Assembly: GCA_022701365.1 (NCBI GenBank)
Contig: JAKUHH010000025.1
Coordinates: forward strand, 1 to 64,000
Length of the DNA: 64,000 nucleotides
Reading direction: 5' to 3'
Source: Mycocentrospora acerina
Taxonomy: Eukaryota; Ascomycota; Dothideomycetes; Pleosporales
A program made the position numbers and the translations under genes. This document shows, one piece after another, positions 44,791 to 54,080 of this stretch; within the stretch, counting starts at the first letter, position 1; each line of letters opens with the position of its first letter. The notes below the pieces were generated by a model, which was given only the letters and a program-made list of their open reading frames with translations, was not told the DNA's origin and ran no database searches.

Positions 44791-46239
44791 CTAAAAGTTT
44801 TGCGAAATGCCAGAGTTGCCTTGCTGCGGGAATACGCTCGGGTTCTGGATTTGTGTGTTCCGCCGTGCACTGACATCACGGATTACGGGCTGTCCTCCAG
44901 CACCGTAGGGGTCATTGCCATAGGGGTTGGCCTGGTAGTAGCCCTGGTCGGCGTAAAAGTCATTGGCATGATTTGGAGCCATGCCAGGATAATCGCCAGA
45001 GTTATCAGAATGGTCGGCTGCGGAGTATGTCGAAGAGGCGTTGGATATCCCGCGTTTGATGCCAGCTTGGTTTTGAGTGGAGTTGGGAGCGGCAGCACCG
45101 ACAGCTCCAAGAGCAGCGAGACCATCCGAGTCCATCGTCTCACGTCGGCCGTTCATGAGTGGGTCGCCAGATGGAGCATCAGAGTAGGCGGCGTGTGTGG
45201 GCGAGCTTGGGTTTGCGTATGCATCAGGATTGCTAGTGCTGTCGGAGTAGGCCATGCCGCTGGTAAGGGTAGTGGAAGCTTTGCGGCCTGAGCTGGTGGC
45301 AGTGTTGCCCCATCCTCGGTAGCCGCTGTCGTCCTCGGCCATCTGGGGGACGATGCCAACTGCGGGGAGCGTCGGGTCATGATTGGGGTTGTAGCCATAC
45401 TCCTCCACTTCTTTCCTGCGCTCCTCCTCGTTGCCCTTGCGCTGCTTGCGTTTTCTCCAGAAAATGATACCAGCCAGCACCAAGAGACCAACGACAACAA
45501 GAGGAACTACAACGGCGATGGCCGTCTTGCCGCCCGTGCTCAATCCACCGCTGCTCCCGCTCTCGGACTTTTGGGGCGTGGCGCTGGAGCTGGCGGCACC
45601 AGAGGAGACTGATCTCGTGCTCGAGGCGCTGGCCGAGCGGTCCTGGTTCGTGGGCGTGATGACGGATGTAATGACAATGACAGTTGGCGTCTGTCCTGGC
45701 ACGGTCGCAGACGGCGTGATGGTGATGATCGAAGTCCCTGCATCAACCACGGATGACGGAGCAGACGAGGCGGTGATGACTATCGTTGTCGCAGGCGCTT
45801 GGCTTGACGGCGCGGGAGCAGCTGACGAGACAGGCGCGCTCGAGGCGGCAGGGGCAGGCGTGGTCGATGAAGGTGCTGGCGCTGGCGCTGCGGAGGACGG
45901 TGCCGGGGTAGAGCTTGGCGCCGGGGCAGGGGACGAGGGCGCGGCTGACGAAGAAGCAGCAGCAGCAGGCGTGCTGGAGGCAGGCACGGCCGACGACACT
46001 GCAGGGGAGGAAATGGCGGCAGCAGACGACGAGGCAGGCGCGGGTGCTGCTGAGGACTGGGCGGGAACTGAAGAGGGTGTTACAGAGGGCGCAGACGGGG
46101 AGGCAGCAGACGGGGAGGCAGCAGATGGGGAGGCAGCAGACAGGGACGAGGGCGCTGCGGCGGAGGGGGTTGGCAAAGGAGAAGACGAGATGATGGAGGA
46201 GAGCAACGTACTGCCAGTGCCATTGCTAGAGCTCGCCAT
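44791..46239 (-). CDS. single-pass membrane protein with Ser/Ala/Pro-rich ectodomain
   Basis: The 482-aa product is a predicted type I/III plasma-membrane protein resembling the architecture of fungal wall-stress sensors. Residues 1 to about 235 are Ser/Ala/Pro/Thr-rich (likely heavily O-mannosylated), followed by one transmembrane helix (KTAIAVVVPLVVVGLLVLAG), a basic stop-transfer (FWRKRKQRKG) and a hydrophilic cytosolic tail rich in Asn, Tyr, Pro and Gly. No clear cleavable signal peptide is seen: the N-terminus is MASSSNGTGSTLLSSIIS, so either the TM is the signal anchor or an upstream exon is missing. No WSC or Cys-rich domain is present. Short tandem repeats (ASPSA-like) near the N-terminus correspond to 15-bp DNA repeats. 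A Wsc/Mid2-type sensor role is only an analogy. Confidence 0.75.
   Translation of the reverse strand: MASSSNGTGSTLLSSIISSSPLPTPSAAAPSSLSAASPSAASPSAASPSAPSVTPSSVPAQSSAAPAPASSSAAAISSPAVSSAVPASSTPAAAASSSAAPSSPAPAPSSTPAPSSAAPAPAPSSTTPAPAASSAPVSSAAPAPSSQAPATTIVITASSAPSSVVDAGTSIITITPSATVPGQTPTVIVITSVITPTNQDRSASASSTRSVSSGAASSSATPQKSESGSSGGLSTGGKTAIAVVVPLVVVGLLVLAGIIFWRKRKQRKGNEEERRKEVEEYGYNPNHDPTLPAVGIVPQMAEDDSGYRGWGNTATSSGRKASTTLTSGMAYSDSTSNPDAYANPSSPTHAAYSDAPSGDPLMNGRRETMDSDGLAALGAVGAAAPNSTQNQAGIKRGISNASSTYSAADHSDNSGDYPGMAPNHANDFYADQGYYQANPYGNDPYGAGGQPVIRDVSARRNTQIQNPSVFPQQGNSGISQNF
46092..46142. repeat. 15-bp tandem repeats inside coding sequence
   Basis: The unit gaggcagcagacggg or close variants recurs about three to four times. 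It encodes the repeated Ala/Ser/Pro blocks of the ectodomain of the sensor-like protein, so copy-number changes would stay in frame. Confidence 0.8.
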
Positions 46240-47660
46240 GGTGTCTCAATTGCACGGCGCACGCGATGCAGTCAATGCCAGGCAGAGAGACGGGTGCGTG
46301 CAGTTGAGGCCACGGCGAGAAGAATGGAGGTGAGGAAGCTGCAACGGGGCCAGCGGAATGCGGCAGGTTAGAGTTGTATGCAGGAGCCACCAAGATCTTG
46401 GGGTGTCGCCGGGCCGTGGCAGCAAAGTGGGCGACGATGATGTATGCAGGCCAGGAGGTGATGTGCGCGAGCGCTGCGAGGTGAGTGGAGGAGCGAGGAG
46501 GTTGTGCAGCAAAGAGCGGAGACGATCCACCACTTGATCCGTCGCTGCAGCACCAAAAGGAAACCGACCCTTTTGTGGGTACGGGCGGCTCAAACACGAA
46601 CAGCGGCCAGCAGCGAATGACAGACGGCGCCGCTGAACCACGGAATGCGCTGAAGCAGAGGGACTGCCAGCGGACGCTGAGCGCCACCATGCTTTTCAGC
46701 AGAGGCACGCCAGCGAATATTGGTTGGCGGCGGGGCGTGCTGCACTCTAATCTAGCGGCTGCTTTGGGGAGGTCGTTGCAGCATTGCTGCGCATCGCTAG
46801 ACGCAATACGGCCTCCAGCGTGCTGGCGCGACACTCTTTGGCCTGAACCGACCTGCCTCTCATCTCGCGTCAATCTTTGGCCATGCACCCCAGTCCATCA
46901 TCGCCATTACTACCACTCCTACTACCTGGTAGTACTGCTACCCACTGTCGCGTTACTACTGCTACTGCCACTACTATCACTACCACTACCACTATTACTA
47001 CTACTACTACTACTACCACCTATACGCAGCACCCATTGAATCCACAATCTATTTCCGCTGTCCTGGTCTCCCTTTCATCCTCCCGTGTTCGCGAGTCCGT
47101 GCGCCTGCGATTGGCCGCTCTTAATTTAGAAGGTCGTGATGCCAAAGTGTCCTCGGCACGTTGCACTCCGTCTGGACAACGCGCCTGTGGAGGGGAGAGC
47201 AGAAATAGCTGCTATTGCATCATGCAAGTCACATGGCTTCGCGTTAGAGCTCAGCTGTGGCAAGCTTGCTCGAGTGCTTCTGTGGTTGTATAGTTGTAGG
47301 GTGCAGTCGGTACTCCAGCCTGTACGGGATGGAAATTTGCGTGTCACGCCGTACTCAAAGGCTGCTTACACATGGTGACATGCCGTGGGTACTTTGCCCA
47401 AAGCAGATCCAAAGACCTGTTTCGGTGATGCAGAGATCTCCAAAGCTCACTCAGCCTTGTCATGCTGATTGTTGCGCGGAGACTTGTTTTGCCTTCCGCT
47501 AATGCGCCTCCAGCATGCAGAACCTTGATGGCACATCGGATTTCCCAACGAGGCAAGGAACATGTAATGTACGTGAGGCAATTATCTAATGCATGCTCAG
47601 AGCCTAGTGTTCTGACTTGACAAATGCTGTGTAATGCAATTCCGACAAGTCCAAGATGCT
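46240..47660. other. intergenic between sensor-like and reductase genes
   Basis: Promoter side of the sensor-like gene, then an imperfect triplet tract (act/cta variants, about 46900-47025). Open frames here are overlapping GC-driven frames on both strands without recognisable domains. Confidence 0.45.
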
Positions 47661-48682
47661 CTACACTAGCCCAGGAATCACCGCCTTTCTGTTCCCAATC
47701 GCAGCCCTGCCAAACTTCTTCACGTACCACCTCTTGCCCTGCAGCGCCCTCGGAAGCATCGTCGTAACCTCATTGATCAAAAATGCCCGCGCAGGGGCAC
47801 AACTCCAACCCCCAATCATCCACCATCCAGCCCACTCGATCCATTCACACAGATAATGAGCATGCAGTGCATACTTGAACAACCCTCCGTGCGGCACGAT
47901 ATATACCTTGTCAATGCTCTCTACAGGCCTGCCCTGCTCCGCAGCCACCTTGCGCTGCCTGCGATCTGCCGCGCGTCTGATCTCGCGCAGAACGTCGTCA
48001 TGATAGATGTTGCCCAGTAACCCCCCACACCACACTATGAGCCCAATGACCATGGGCACCTCGCGGTTCGCCCAGTGATAGTCTGTCGTAGGGCCATACC
48101 CAGCGAGATACCCACCGATTGAGACAGCATTGAACATTTGGAAGAGGAACGCCATGATCCAGACTAGAGGGTGGATGGGCGACATGCTGGGATTGAGGTA
48201 GAGCGGCGCAAGGACAGCGCGGTGGATGTAGTGTATAACCTTTATTAAAATCCATCAGCAAATGCTTCTCCCCACGCACGCACGTACACATCTTCTCCTC
48301 TCCGCAACCTACAAAACAGCCCGCCATGATCCAATTACCCCATGGCAACCCCTTGATCCCCAAGTCACTGGGCAGCGTGAAGAAAATGTACAGCAGAGTC
48401 GTGAATCCCACCGACTCCATTGTCGCCCATCCTATCTTGCCTGGAATGTTGATTCGCGAGTCTATCGACGTCTTGCCCTGCGGATACCAGTCGAGCAGCC
48501 ATTGGAAGGCTGTGATCTATGACGACGACCACGGGCGATGGTCAGCATGCAAACGCATTGTTCATATCAGTGGAGGGTGCTGTGAGACGGCGGCTGCTTA
48601 CGACCGGGAAGAACTGCCAAACGTAGCAGATGAGCTCGTAGTTTTCACGCGATGGCGGGAGCCAGTTTTGCACAATTGCCAT
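47661..48682 (-). CDS. 3-oxo-5-alpha-steroid 4-dehydrogenase (steroid 5-alpha-reductase) family protein
   Basis: The 287-aa multi-pass membrane reductase uses NADPH to reduce steroid or polyprenol-type enones in the ER. Exons on the minus strand: 48602-48682, 48313-48516, 47661-48239; introns are 85 and 73 bp, GT-AG, and each is phase 0. It starts MAIVQNWLPPSRENYEL. The joined exon 2-3 region reads WIMAGCFVIHYIHRAVLAPLYLNPS, a family hallmark. The C-terminal domain (PF02544) contains VPHGGLFKYALHAHYLCEWIEWAGW and ends YVKKFGRAAIGNRKAVIPGLV, which matches the typical C-terminus of the family. It is distinct from the Tsc13/enoyl reductase branch, which has a ubiquitin-like N-terminus. The natural substrate in fungi is uncertain. 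Confidence 0.88.
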
Positions 48683-49027
48683 TTTTTTTTGGCGGTGAGG
48701 GTGGTTTGTTAACACCAATCGTTGATGGATTTTTCTAGCAAAGCACGCGAAGGGATGCTGTTTAGAAAAAGCGCGATTGAAGTGATGAGGTCATAAAGCT
48801 AAACATTTCCCTCGTCGAGCCGAACAAAGTACCTATGCAAAGATGGGGTTCAATCGGCTAATGATTCCCACGTCCCCACAGTGGACCACGCGAGCGACTG
48901 GCTAGCAAACCAAACCCACTTGATTGATGGCGGCGGCGGCTACGGAGGTGATCGCTGCAAAAAGCCGAATGTTTGGATCATGAACAAGTACTGCGCAATT
49001 CCAGTCTTTGTCATCAATCACAGATCT
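48683..49027. other. intergenic, between reductase start and tRNA gene
   Basis: Divergent upstream region of 345 bp. It starts with an A/T-rich run next to the reductase ATG. No other gene is seen. Confidence 0.4.
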
Positions 49028-49167
49028 GTCTCTTTAGCTCAATTGGGAGAGCGCCAGACTGAAGTTCAGTCATTAAATCTGGAGGTACAGCGGTTAGTTC
49101 ACACTTTATCCGAGTTGCTCCCAAACGCACATCTAACATCCAATCAGTTCGATCCGCTGAAGGGACA
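49028..49167 (+). tRNA. tRNA-Phe (GAA) with anticodon-loop intron and a second GT-AG insert in the T arm
   Basis: Reading the cloverleaf: acceptor 5' strand gtctctt (49028-49034), D arm gctc...gagc (49037-49052), anticodon stem ccaga (49054-49058), anticodon GAA (49061-49063), a 12-nt intron at 49065-49076 whose first five bases ttcag pair with ctgaa as usual for tRNA introns, stem tctgg (49078-49082), variable loop aggta, T stem cagcg (49088-49092). Then 55 bp intervene (49093-49147), starting gttagt and ending caatcag with ctaac 15 nt before its end. After it come T loop ttcgatc (49148-49154), T stem cgctg, acceptor aagggac (49160-49166) and discriminator a. With both inserts removed, all stems pair; only one G-U occurs, in the acceptor. 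A T run at 49208-49215 could terminate Pol III. Removal of the second insert by the spliceosome is inference. Confidence 0.85.
49093..49147 (+). other. 55-bp spliceosomal-like intron interrupting the tRNA T arm
   Basis: The boundaries are GT...AG between tRNA positions 53 and 54. A ctaac branch-like motif lies at 49133-49137, ten bases before the terminal AG. Length, branch motif and acceptor spacing match the mRNA introns of neighbouring genes (44-73 bp for most). The insert leaves gttcgatcc at its right border, so the Pol III B box stays nearly intact in the gene. Confidence 0.75.
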
Positions 49168-49898
49168 TCATCCCAGTGCCTGGCTTGCCAGGATCACTCG
49201 AACAATCTTTTTTTTGTGTGGGATTCACATTTCCAACATGCACATGCTGTCGTCTTTTTAAATCACCTTGCATCTGGTGGGTGATCTCTCTGTCTAGGCA
49301 TTTTTTCATTGGTATTTATTTTTTCCTGAAAAAAAAATTAACTCTCAGGGCAATTGATCTGACTAGATATACCCCTTTTTCTTCTTTCTTTTCTTCTTCT
49401 GCTTCTGCTAGGAGATTTTTTTTCTAAAACATGCATAACTCGCATTTTGATGCTTAGTTTCTGGCTGGTGAAGGGAACGATCATTTTACGATAACGTTTT
49501 TGCACCTTTGTTGTAACCAAGAAGGAGCAAAGGCGCAATTTTGACAAACCGACTCTCTTGCTTAGTCGTATGTCAAGATTGTCTGCCTGCCTGCCAGGCA
49601 ACACGGCGAGGGTGGCAGGATTCGGGGAGAAAACGAAATGCAACGCGTCACATCCTAATCTTCCGGTGTATATGACACGCGTATTATCGCGAAATGAGCA
49701 CGAGCTCATTTACACGTGCAATGCTAGATAAATCAAAGCTTCTCAATGCAAGCATGTAATCACTTTTAGGGTTTCTGTCGGAACAATGTATACAGATAAT
49801 GTTGTACAGATTATATCATCGTCGTCTACATATGAACCATAAGTTCCATGCTGTGTTGTTACTATTCAGTCATTACACAAGTCACTTCTGTTGAGCCC
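49168..49898. other. intergenic between tRNA and PPR gene
   Basis: It contains the T8 run (49208-49215), the likely Pol III terminator, and several A/T homopolymer tracts. No gene is seen. Confidence 0.45.
49208..49215 (+). terminator. candidate Pol III terminator (T8)
   Basis: This is the first run of five or more T residues after the tRNA 3' end, 41 nt downstream. The spacing is longer than average for tRNA genes, so the assignment is moderate. Confidence 0.5.
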
Positions 49899-52772
49899 TC
49901 ATCTCTCGTTCTCACCCTGCCCCTCTTCCCCTCGAGTCGGAAAAACGCTTCTCATCTCAAACTTTGGCAGTGCCTTGTCAGCACCAACCCGTGCACGACT
50001 AGCTGGGAGCATGGACTTGAAGCCCAAGGTTGCGCCGAATGGGCTTACTGTCCCGGGGGAAGTCTGTGCACTACCGTCTTGTGTTGTGGGAGATTCTGAT
50101 GTGATCCCGAGCCGTTTCTGGAGCGATCTATATTGGGTCTCCGGATCATTGGGGTTTTGGTTACGGTGCTTGGATTTGCGGTCCTGAACAGATACGGTTT
50201 CAGAAACCAGAGAGCTAAATTGAGGAAGTTGGCGCCATTTCTGGTCCTGTTCCTCCTTCTCTGCCATCTTTTGCTGTTCCCTTTCTACTTGTCGTTTGTC
50301 ATTTTCCTCTGCCTTCTTTTCCTTTGCGATGCGAGATTCTTCCAAGGTAAGCATAAGTTTCTTGCGGTTCACAACTCTAGCCAGCGCTTTCAGCAAGTCA
50401 GGATCCATCTGCTGCTCTGCACCGACGTGTTGCATAGTCTCGCCGATGCGTTCGATGAGCTGCGCCTTGGCGAATCCTCGAAGCAAGACACCGTAGGTAT
50501 ATTGATCTGGGTCTGCGCCACGGCTGCGCATAATCTCGAAAACTCTTTCGGCTGCTTGTACCTGGTCCGTCTTGAAGAATGCTTGCATGAAGATGTTCCA
50601 GCTGTAAACGTTGGGCTGGGGCGAACCGTCCGTCATATCTTTGATCAGCCGAGAGGCACTGGCAAATTGCTGTTTTTGACAGAATGCAAGAAGAAATGCA
50701 TTCCAGATTGTCGGCGTCTTTGCAAGATTGACCAAGGCTGGATTGTTGGCTTTCGAGACGAGAAGTTTGAATTGCAGATACAATGTCAAGACCCGTTGGT
50801 TGCTGACATTCAATGCTGCTTGGATCTCTGCCTGCAGTATAATGTATAGTGCCACATGCGGAGGTTCAAAAAGAGAGTCTACTGGTAACGAACGTTGCTG
50901 GTCGATGGTATTCCTCAATCCATGTCTTCCATAGCCAACGAAAGGTTCGAGAGGACCTGCAGGGAAGAAGTCGAGATAGGCCCGCCATAGTAATGCTAGA
51001 GTTCGCTCGGGGTCGGGGCTTTCGTGGTGACGAATGTAGAGGTAGTACAAGTAATCCGTTGCAAGCCAAGGGTCCTTGGTCTCTTTTGCTACCTCAACAC
51101 AGTACTGGGCAAAATTGTGGAAGCTTGCGGGGTTGCTTTGCAAAGTGCATCCGTGCAGCAGAATCGAGAACGTTTTCCCGTCCGGCTTCAATCCGTTCCC
51201 ATCCAACGCATTGTAAACCTTGAACGCAGTGGCATAGTCACCAGCTTCCATGGCGTTCTGCATGACGACGTTGTAGAGCAGAACATCCATCTTGACGCCC
51301 AGGCTTACAAAGGCTGCTACTATGCCAGGAGTCTCGTGGTAGTTCTGTCCATTTTCCATACTCTTGCGCAAGATGACGGCACAGCTCCATCGGAACCGTT
51401 CGCGGTTGACCAATCTCTGCCATGCGTCGGCACTGTGCCTTGCTTTCAGCATCTCGAGGCATTTCAGTGCGTCACGGAAATTGCCAGCATGGCCAAAGGT
51501 GCTTGCGTAATGCAGAAGGGTATCGTAAGTGAGACGTGTTTGGGCTTTGATGAGCATATCGAACACTGCTTCGAGGTCATGGATTGATGCCAGACTGACA
51601 ATGTTGAGCAGTAGCTCCTGAGAGCATATGCTGGGGCGGCTAGATAGGGTTTGGCGGAAGATACGAGAAAAGGTCGCGATGAAGTCTTGCCTCGACGCCT
51701 CCGGATCCGTGTCCCATTTGTCATGTCTAGCATACAGCCTTTCGACATGTAGTTTGGCCAGATGGTCGAGAGCGTCAGCCAGCATCTCAGGCGGAACATG
51801 TCCCAGGTTGGGAGCGTCAGCTAGTGCTTTGATGAGCAGCAAGGCACGACCAGGCCTGCGATCAAGGAGATAGATGAGGAGTAGTTGCGCGTATGGCGTT
51901 TTGCTTTCCACACCGAGGCTGATCCATTGCAACCTTTCCTCGTCTGTTGCCTGGAAGAACACACTACTCCATCTCACGCACTGGCGGTGGTGCCGTATTT
52001 TGACGTCTCGAGTGTGGCGCTTTATGCGCAAATGTACCTTTCTGTCGAGGGCTGCAAAGGCTTGAACGAGCCATGGACGGCCTTTCGAAACATCATCGGC
52101 TATGCTGAGGTCCACGCCAGTCGCATTCCATTGCTTGAGGTTGAGAACACGGCGGCGGAGCGACCTGTACTGGCCCTGGCCTAGCAGCACTCTTTCCTTG
52201 ACAGAGGATTGCCGAGCAACGTAGCTAGCAAGGCGCTTCTCCTCCAAAGCGAGCAGTTTGTCGCGACGCGAGGAAGGAGCGAGACGTCGTTGCACGGCAG
52301 CCACCTGTGATGTCAGCATCTGCCTTGCCCGGCCAGCGACTCTGCGAGTTACTGCCCGGCTCGAGACATAGGTCCTTGCCTGCTGGCGTGCGAAGGCGGC
52401 TATATCTGCATAGCGTATGTCCCGTGACGTGCGTGGAAGAGACTTGTCTGAGAGGAGAGCCAGTCTCTTCGTAATAGAAGAAGCCTGCAACAGCCCTGCA
52501 GCACAGGTCTGGCTGCGTGGGGCAATGGGGCCTGCCGCATAGCTCCAGGTGGATTTTTGGCTGTTGTTCGAGCGCTGTGGTAGTCTTATTCCATCTTCAC
52601 TGCTTCTGCTCTTCTCCTTGGCGTTTTCCTTGCGTGGTCTGGCATGCCTGGCACATGGGTCGCTCCTTCTCCAAGCAGGCGACTCGGCAAAGACGCTGGG
52701 TGCGAGCCACGGGAGAATGGGAAAGTCGGCGCTGGCGATGAGGCTAGCATTGGGGATGCGGGCTCGGGGCAT
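49899..52772 (-). CDS. pentatricopeptide repeat (PPR) protein, probably mitochondrial
   Basis: The 957-aa uninterrupted frame carries helical repeats of the PPR class, which bind organellar RNA. Clear repeat-like pairs are DVLLYNVVMQNAMEAGDYATA followed by FKVYNALDGNGLKPDGKTF (residues about 490-535), and NVYSWNIFMQAFFKTDQVQA followed by AERVFEIMRSRGADPDQYTY (about 740-780). The N-terminal 200 residues are rich in Arg and Ser with few acids, fitting a mitochondrial targeting region. The tail after about 820 is a charged coiled-coil (KEKKAEENDKRQVEREQQKM) followed by a disordered end. The start codon could be the first Met at 52772 or a later one. The gene is head-to-head with Cwf18; 294 bp separate their start codons. 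Mitochondrial RNA maturation or translation is expected from the family, not shown. Confidence 0.8.
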   Translation of the reverse strand: MPRARIPNASLIASADFPILPWLAPSVFAESPAWRRSDPCARHARPRKENAKEKSRSSEDGIRLPQRSNNSQKSTWSYAAGPIAPRSQTCAAGLLQASSITKRLALLSDKSLPRTSRDIRYADIAAFARQQARTYVSSRAVTRRVAGRARQMLTSQVAAVQRRLAPSSRRDKLLALEEKRLASYVARQSSVKERVLLGQGQYRSLRRRVLNLKQWNATGVDLSIADDVSKGRPWLVQAFAALDRKVHLRIKRHTRDVKIRHHRQCVRWSSVFFQATDEERLQWISLGVESKTPYAQLLLIYLLDRRPGRALLLIKALADAPNLGHVPPEMLADALDHLAKLHVERLYARHDKWDTDPEASRQDFIATFSRIFRQTLSSRPSICSQELLLNIVSLASIHDLEAVFDMLIKAQTRLTYDTLLHYASTFGHAGNFRDALKCLEMLKARHSADAWQRLVNRERFRWSCAVILRKSMENGQNYHETPGIVAAFVSLGVKMDVLLYNVVMQNAMEAGDYATAFKVYNALDGNGLKPDGKTFSILLHGCTLQSNPASFHNFAQYCVEVAKETKDPWLATDYLYYLYIRHHESPDPERTLALLWRAYLDFFPAGPLEPFVGYGRHGLRNTIDQQRSLPVDSLFEPPHVALYIILQAEIQAALNVSNQRVLTLYLQFKLLVSKANNPALVNLAKTPTIWNAFLLAFCQKQQFASASRLIKDMTDGSPQPNVYSWNIFMQAFFKTDQVQAAERVFEIMRSRGADPDQYTYGVLLRGFAKAQLIERIGETMQHVGAEQQMDPDLLKALARVVNRKKLMLTLEESRIAKEKKAEENDKRQVEREQQKMAEKEEQDQKWRQLPQFSSLVSETVSVQDRKSKHRNQNPNDPETQYRSLQKRLGITSESPTTQDGSAQTSPGTVSPFGATLGFKSMLPASRARVGADKALPKFEMRSVFPTRGEEGQGENER

Positions 52773-53066
52773 GGGCGGAAGGAGGGTGCTTTAACACAAC
52801 GGCCTTCATCGAGCCATGGCGCGTCGAGACGAGATGGAGAGGGGCGGCGCTGCGGCGGGATGGGCGTGACGGTGGATGCAAAAAGTTGCAAAGGTGCGCT
52901 TGTGGCTTCAAGGGTCCGCCTCCGAACTTCTCTTGGAGCTCTCCGCATACACACACCTCTATGCACACACACCTACACCTATACATACACACACATATAT
53001 AGATACATCCACACAACAACAACAACAAAAATAGCAACGACAACAGCAACAATAACAGCAAAAACA
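52773..53066. promoter_or_regulatory. bidirectional promoter between PPR and Cwf18 genes
   Basis: Contains CA-rich and TA-rich tracts (cacacacctacacctataca, catatatagataca) and CAA repeats immediately before the Cwf18 ATG. The two genes diverge from this 294-bp space. Confidence 0.5.
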
Positions 53067-53753
53067 ATGTCCACGCACGAAAAGCTCTCCGCCGCTTCCA
53101 ACGACCGCAAATCCCGCCTGGCGCAGCTAAAATCCCTAAAGCGCAAACAAGCCCCTACAGACGACTCTCCCTCCCTCTCCTCAGACACCTCCCTCACTAC
53201 CACTACATCCACCGAACAAGACTCGTCACTCGCCCTCACTGCCCCAGAAGAGCCCTCAGTAACCTCGACCTACCTCTCCGGGCGCAACTTTGACCCTGCA
53301 ACGCGCAACCTCAAGCTCGGGTACACGGCGCCTCCGATTGGCGACCCCACGCTCACGCTCGAATACAAAGCCGCGCAGCTCGCGCTCGAGACCAAGACAC
53401 AGCAAGAGGCAGAGAAGAAGGATGCAGACAAAGGCTTGGATCTGTTCAAGCTGCAGCCCAAGCGGCCGAATTGGGACTTGAAGAGGGATCTGAAGGAGAA
53501 GACGCGCGTGTTGGATGGCGCGACGGAGAATGCGATTGCGAGGGCGGTGAGGGAGAGGGTCGAGGGCCAGAAGAGGGTTGCGGTGGGGGGAGGGGGGAAG
53601 AAGAATGTGGATGGTGATGGTGATGGGGATAGGGAAGGTGAGGGCGAGGAAGTGGGTATGGAGGGGAGTGAGCTGGTCGAGGCGATGCATCTCAAGGAGC
53701 AGGAGGAGGAGCGCGAAAGGCAGAGGGAGGTCGAGGATCAGGATGGGAGTTGA
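53067..53753 (+). CDS. Cwf18-family pre-mRNA splicing factor (CCDC12 homologue)
   Basis: The 228-aa product is a small spliceosome-associated protein of the Cwf18 family. The ATG at 53067 was chosen over upstream in-frame codons because it begins the family N-terminus (MSTHEKLSAASNDRKSRLAQ LKSLKRK) and follows a CAA-rich leader. Conserved features are SGRNFDPATRNLKLGY near residues 71-86, and the signature DLFKLQPKRPNWDLKRDLKE near 128-150, followed by the acidic C-terminal coiled-coil (HLKEQEEERERQREVEDQ). A Gly/Asp-rich low-complexity insert (VGGGGKKNVDGDGDGDREG) sits between them and is probably disordered. No intron is needed. It ends 328 bp from the convergent ZCCHC10-like gene. Confidence 0.87.
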   Translation: MSTHEKLSAASNDRKSRLAQLKSLKRKQAPTDDSPSLSSDTSLTTTTSTEQDSSLALTAPEEPSVTSTYLSGRNFDPATRNLKLGYTAPPIGDPTLTLEYKAAQLALETKTQQEAEKKDADKGLDLFKLQPKRPNWDLKRDLKEKTRVLDGATENAIARAVRERVEGQKRVAVGGGGKKNVDGDGDGDREGEGEEVGMEGSELVEAMHLKEQEEERERQREVEDQDGS

Positions 53754-54080
53754 ATGGGTCGTGTGTGAGGGAACATTCATCTAGCTTTTAAAGAAGCTGA
53801 GGCGTCCTACGTACACGACATGCTGCTTTTTTGGCAGGTGTGGACCGAGTGCCTAGGGATTTACATCATGTACGTGGGAGAAGTCGCTGCGATGCAGAAG
53901 GAGGGGGAGGGGAGAGTGGGTAGGAAGGAGCAAGGGAAAGAGGACGTGCCACGCGCATGAGAGCAATATCCATAAGCAACTCCCTCTGTCATTTGTAGAC
54001 GGGGGATTGACATCTATCTAATTATACAAGTTGGGCAGTGGCTTTTAGCCTCCCGTCTCCAAATTAAAACTTCTTCCTAA
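53754..54080. other. convergent 3' intergenic space
   Basis: 327 bp between two tail-to-tail genes; polyadenylation signals of both presumably lie here. No other element is seen. Confidence 0.4.

Noticed and set aside
45431..46888. Open frames antisense to, or upstream of, the sensor-like gene (45431-46333 plus, 46226-46888 minus)
   Set aside because: Ala/Glu/Gly-rich mirror of the repetitive ectodomain, or unrecognisable leader sequence; no domain or splice support.
49021..49261. 126-residue open frame running through the tRNA region
   Set aside because: It reads across the tRNA and its flanks and has no protein family resemblance; the RNA fold explains the sequence.
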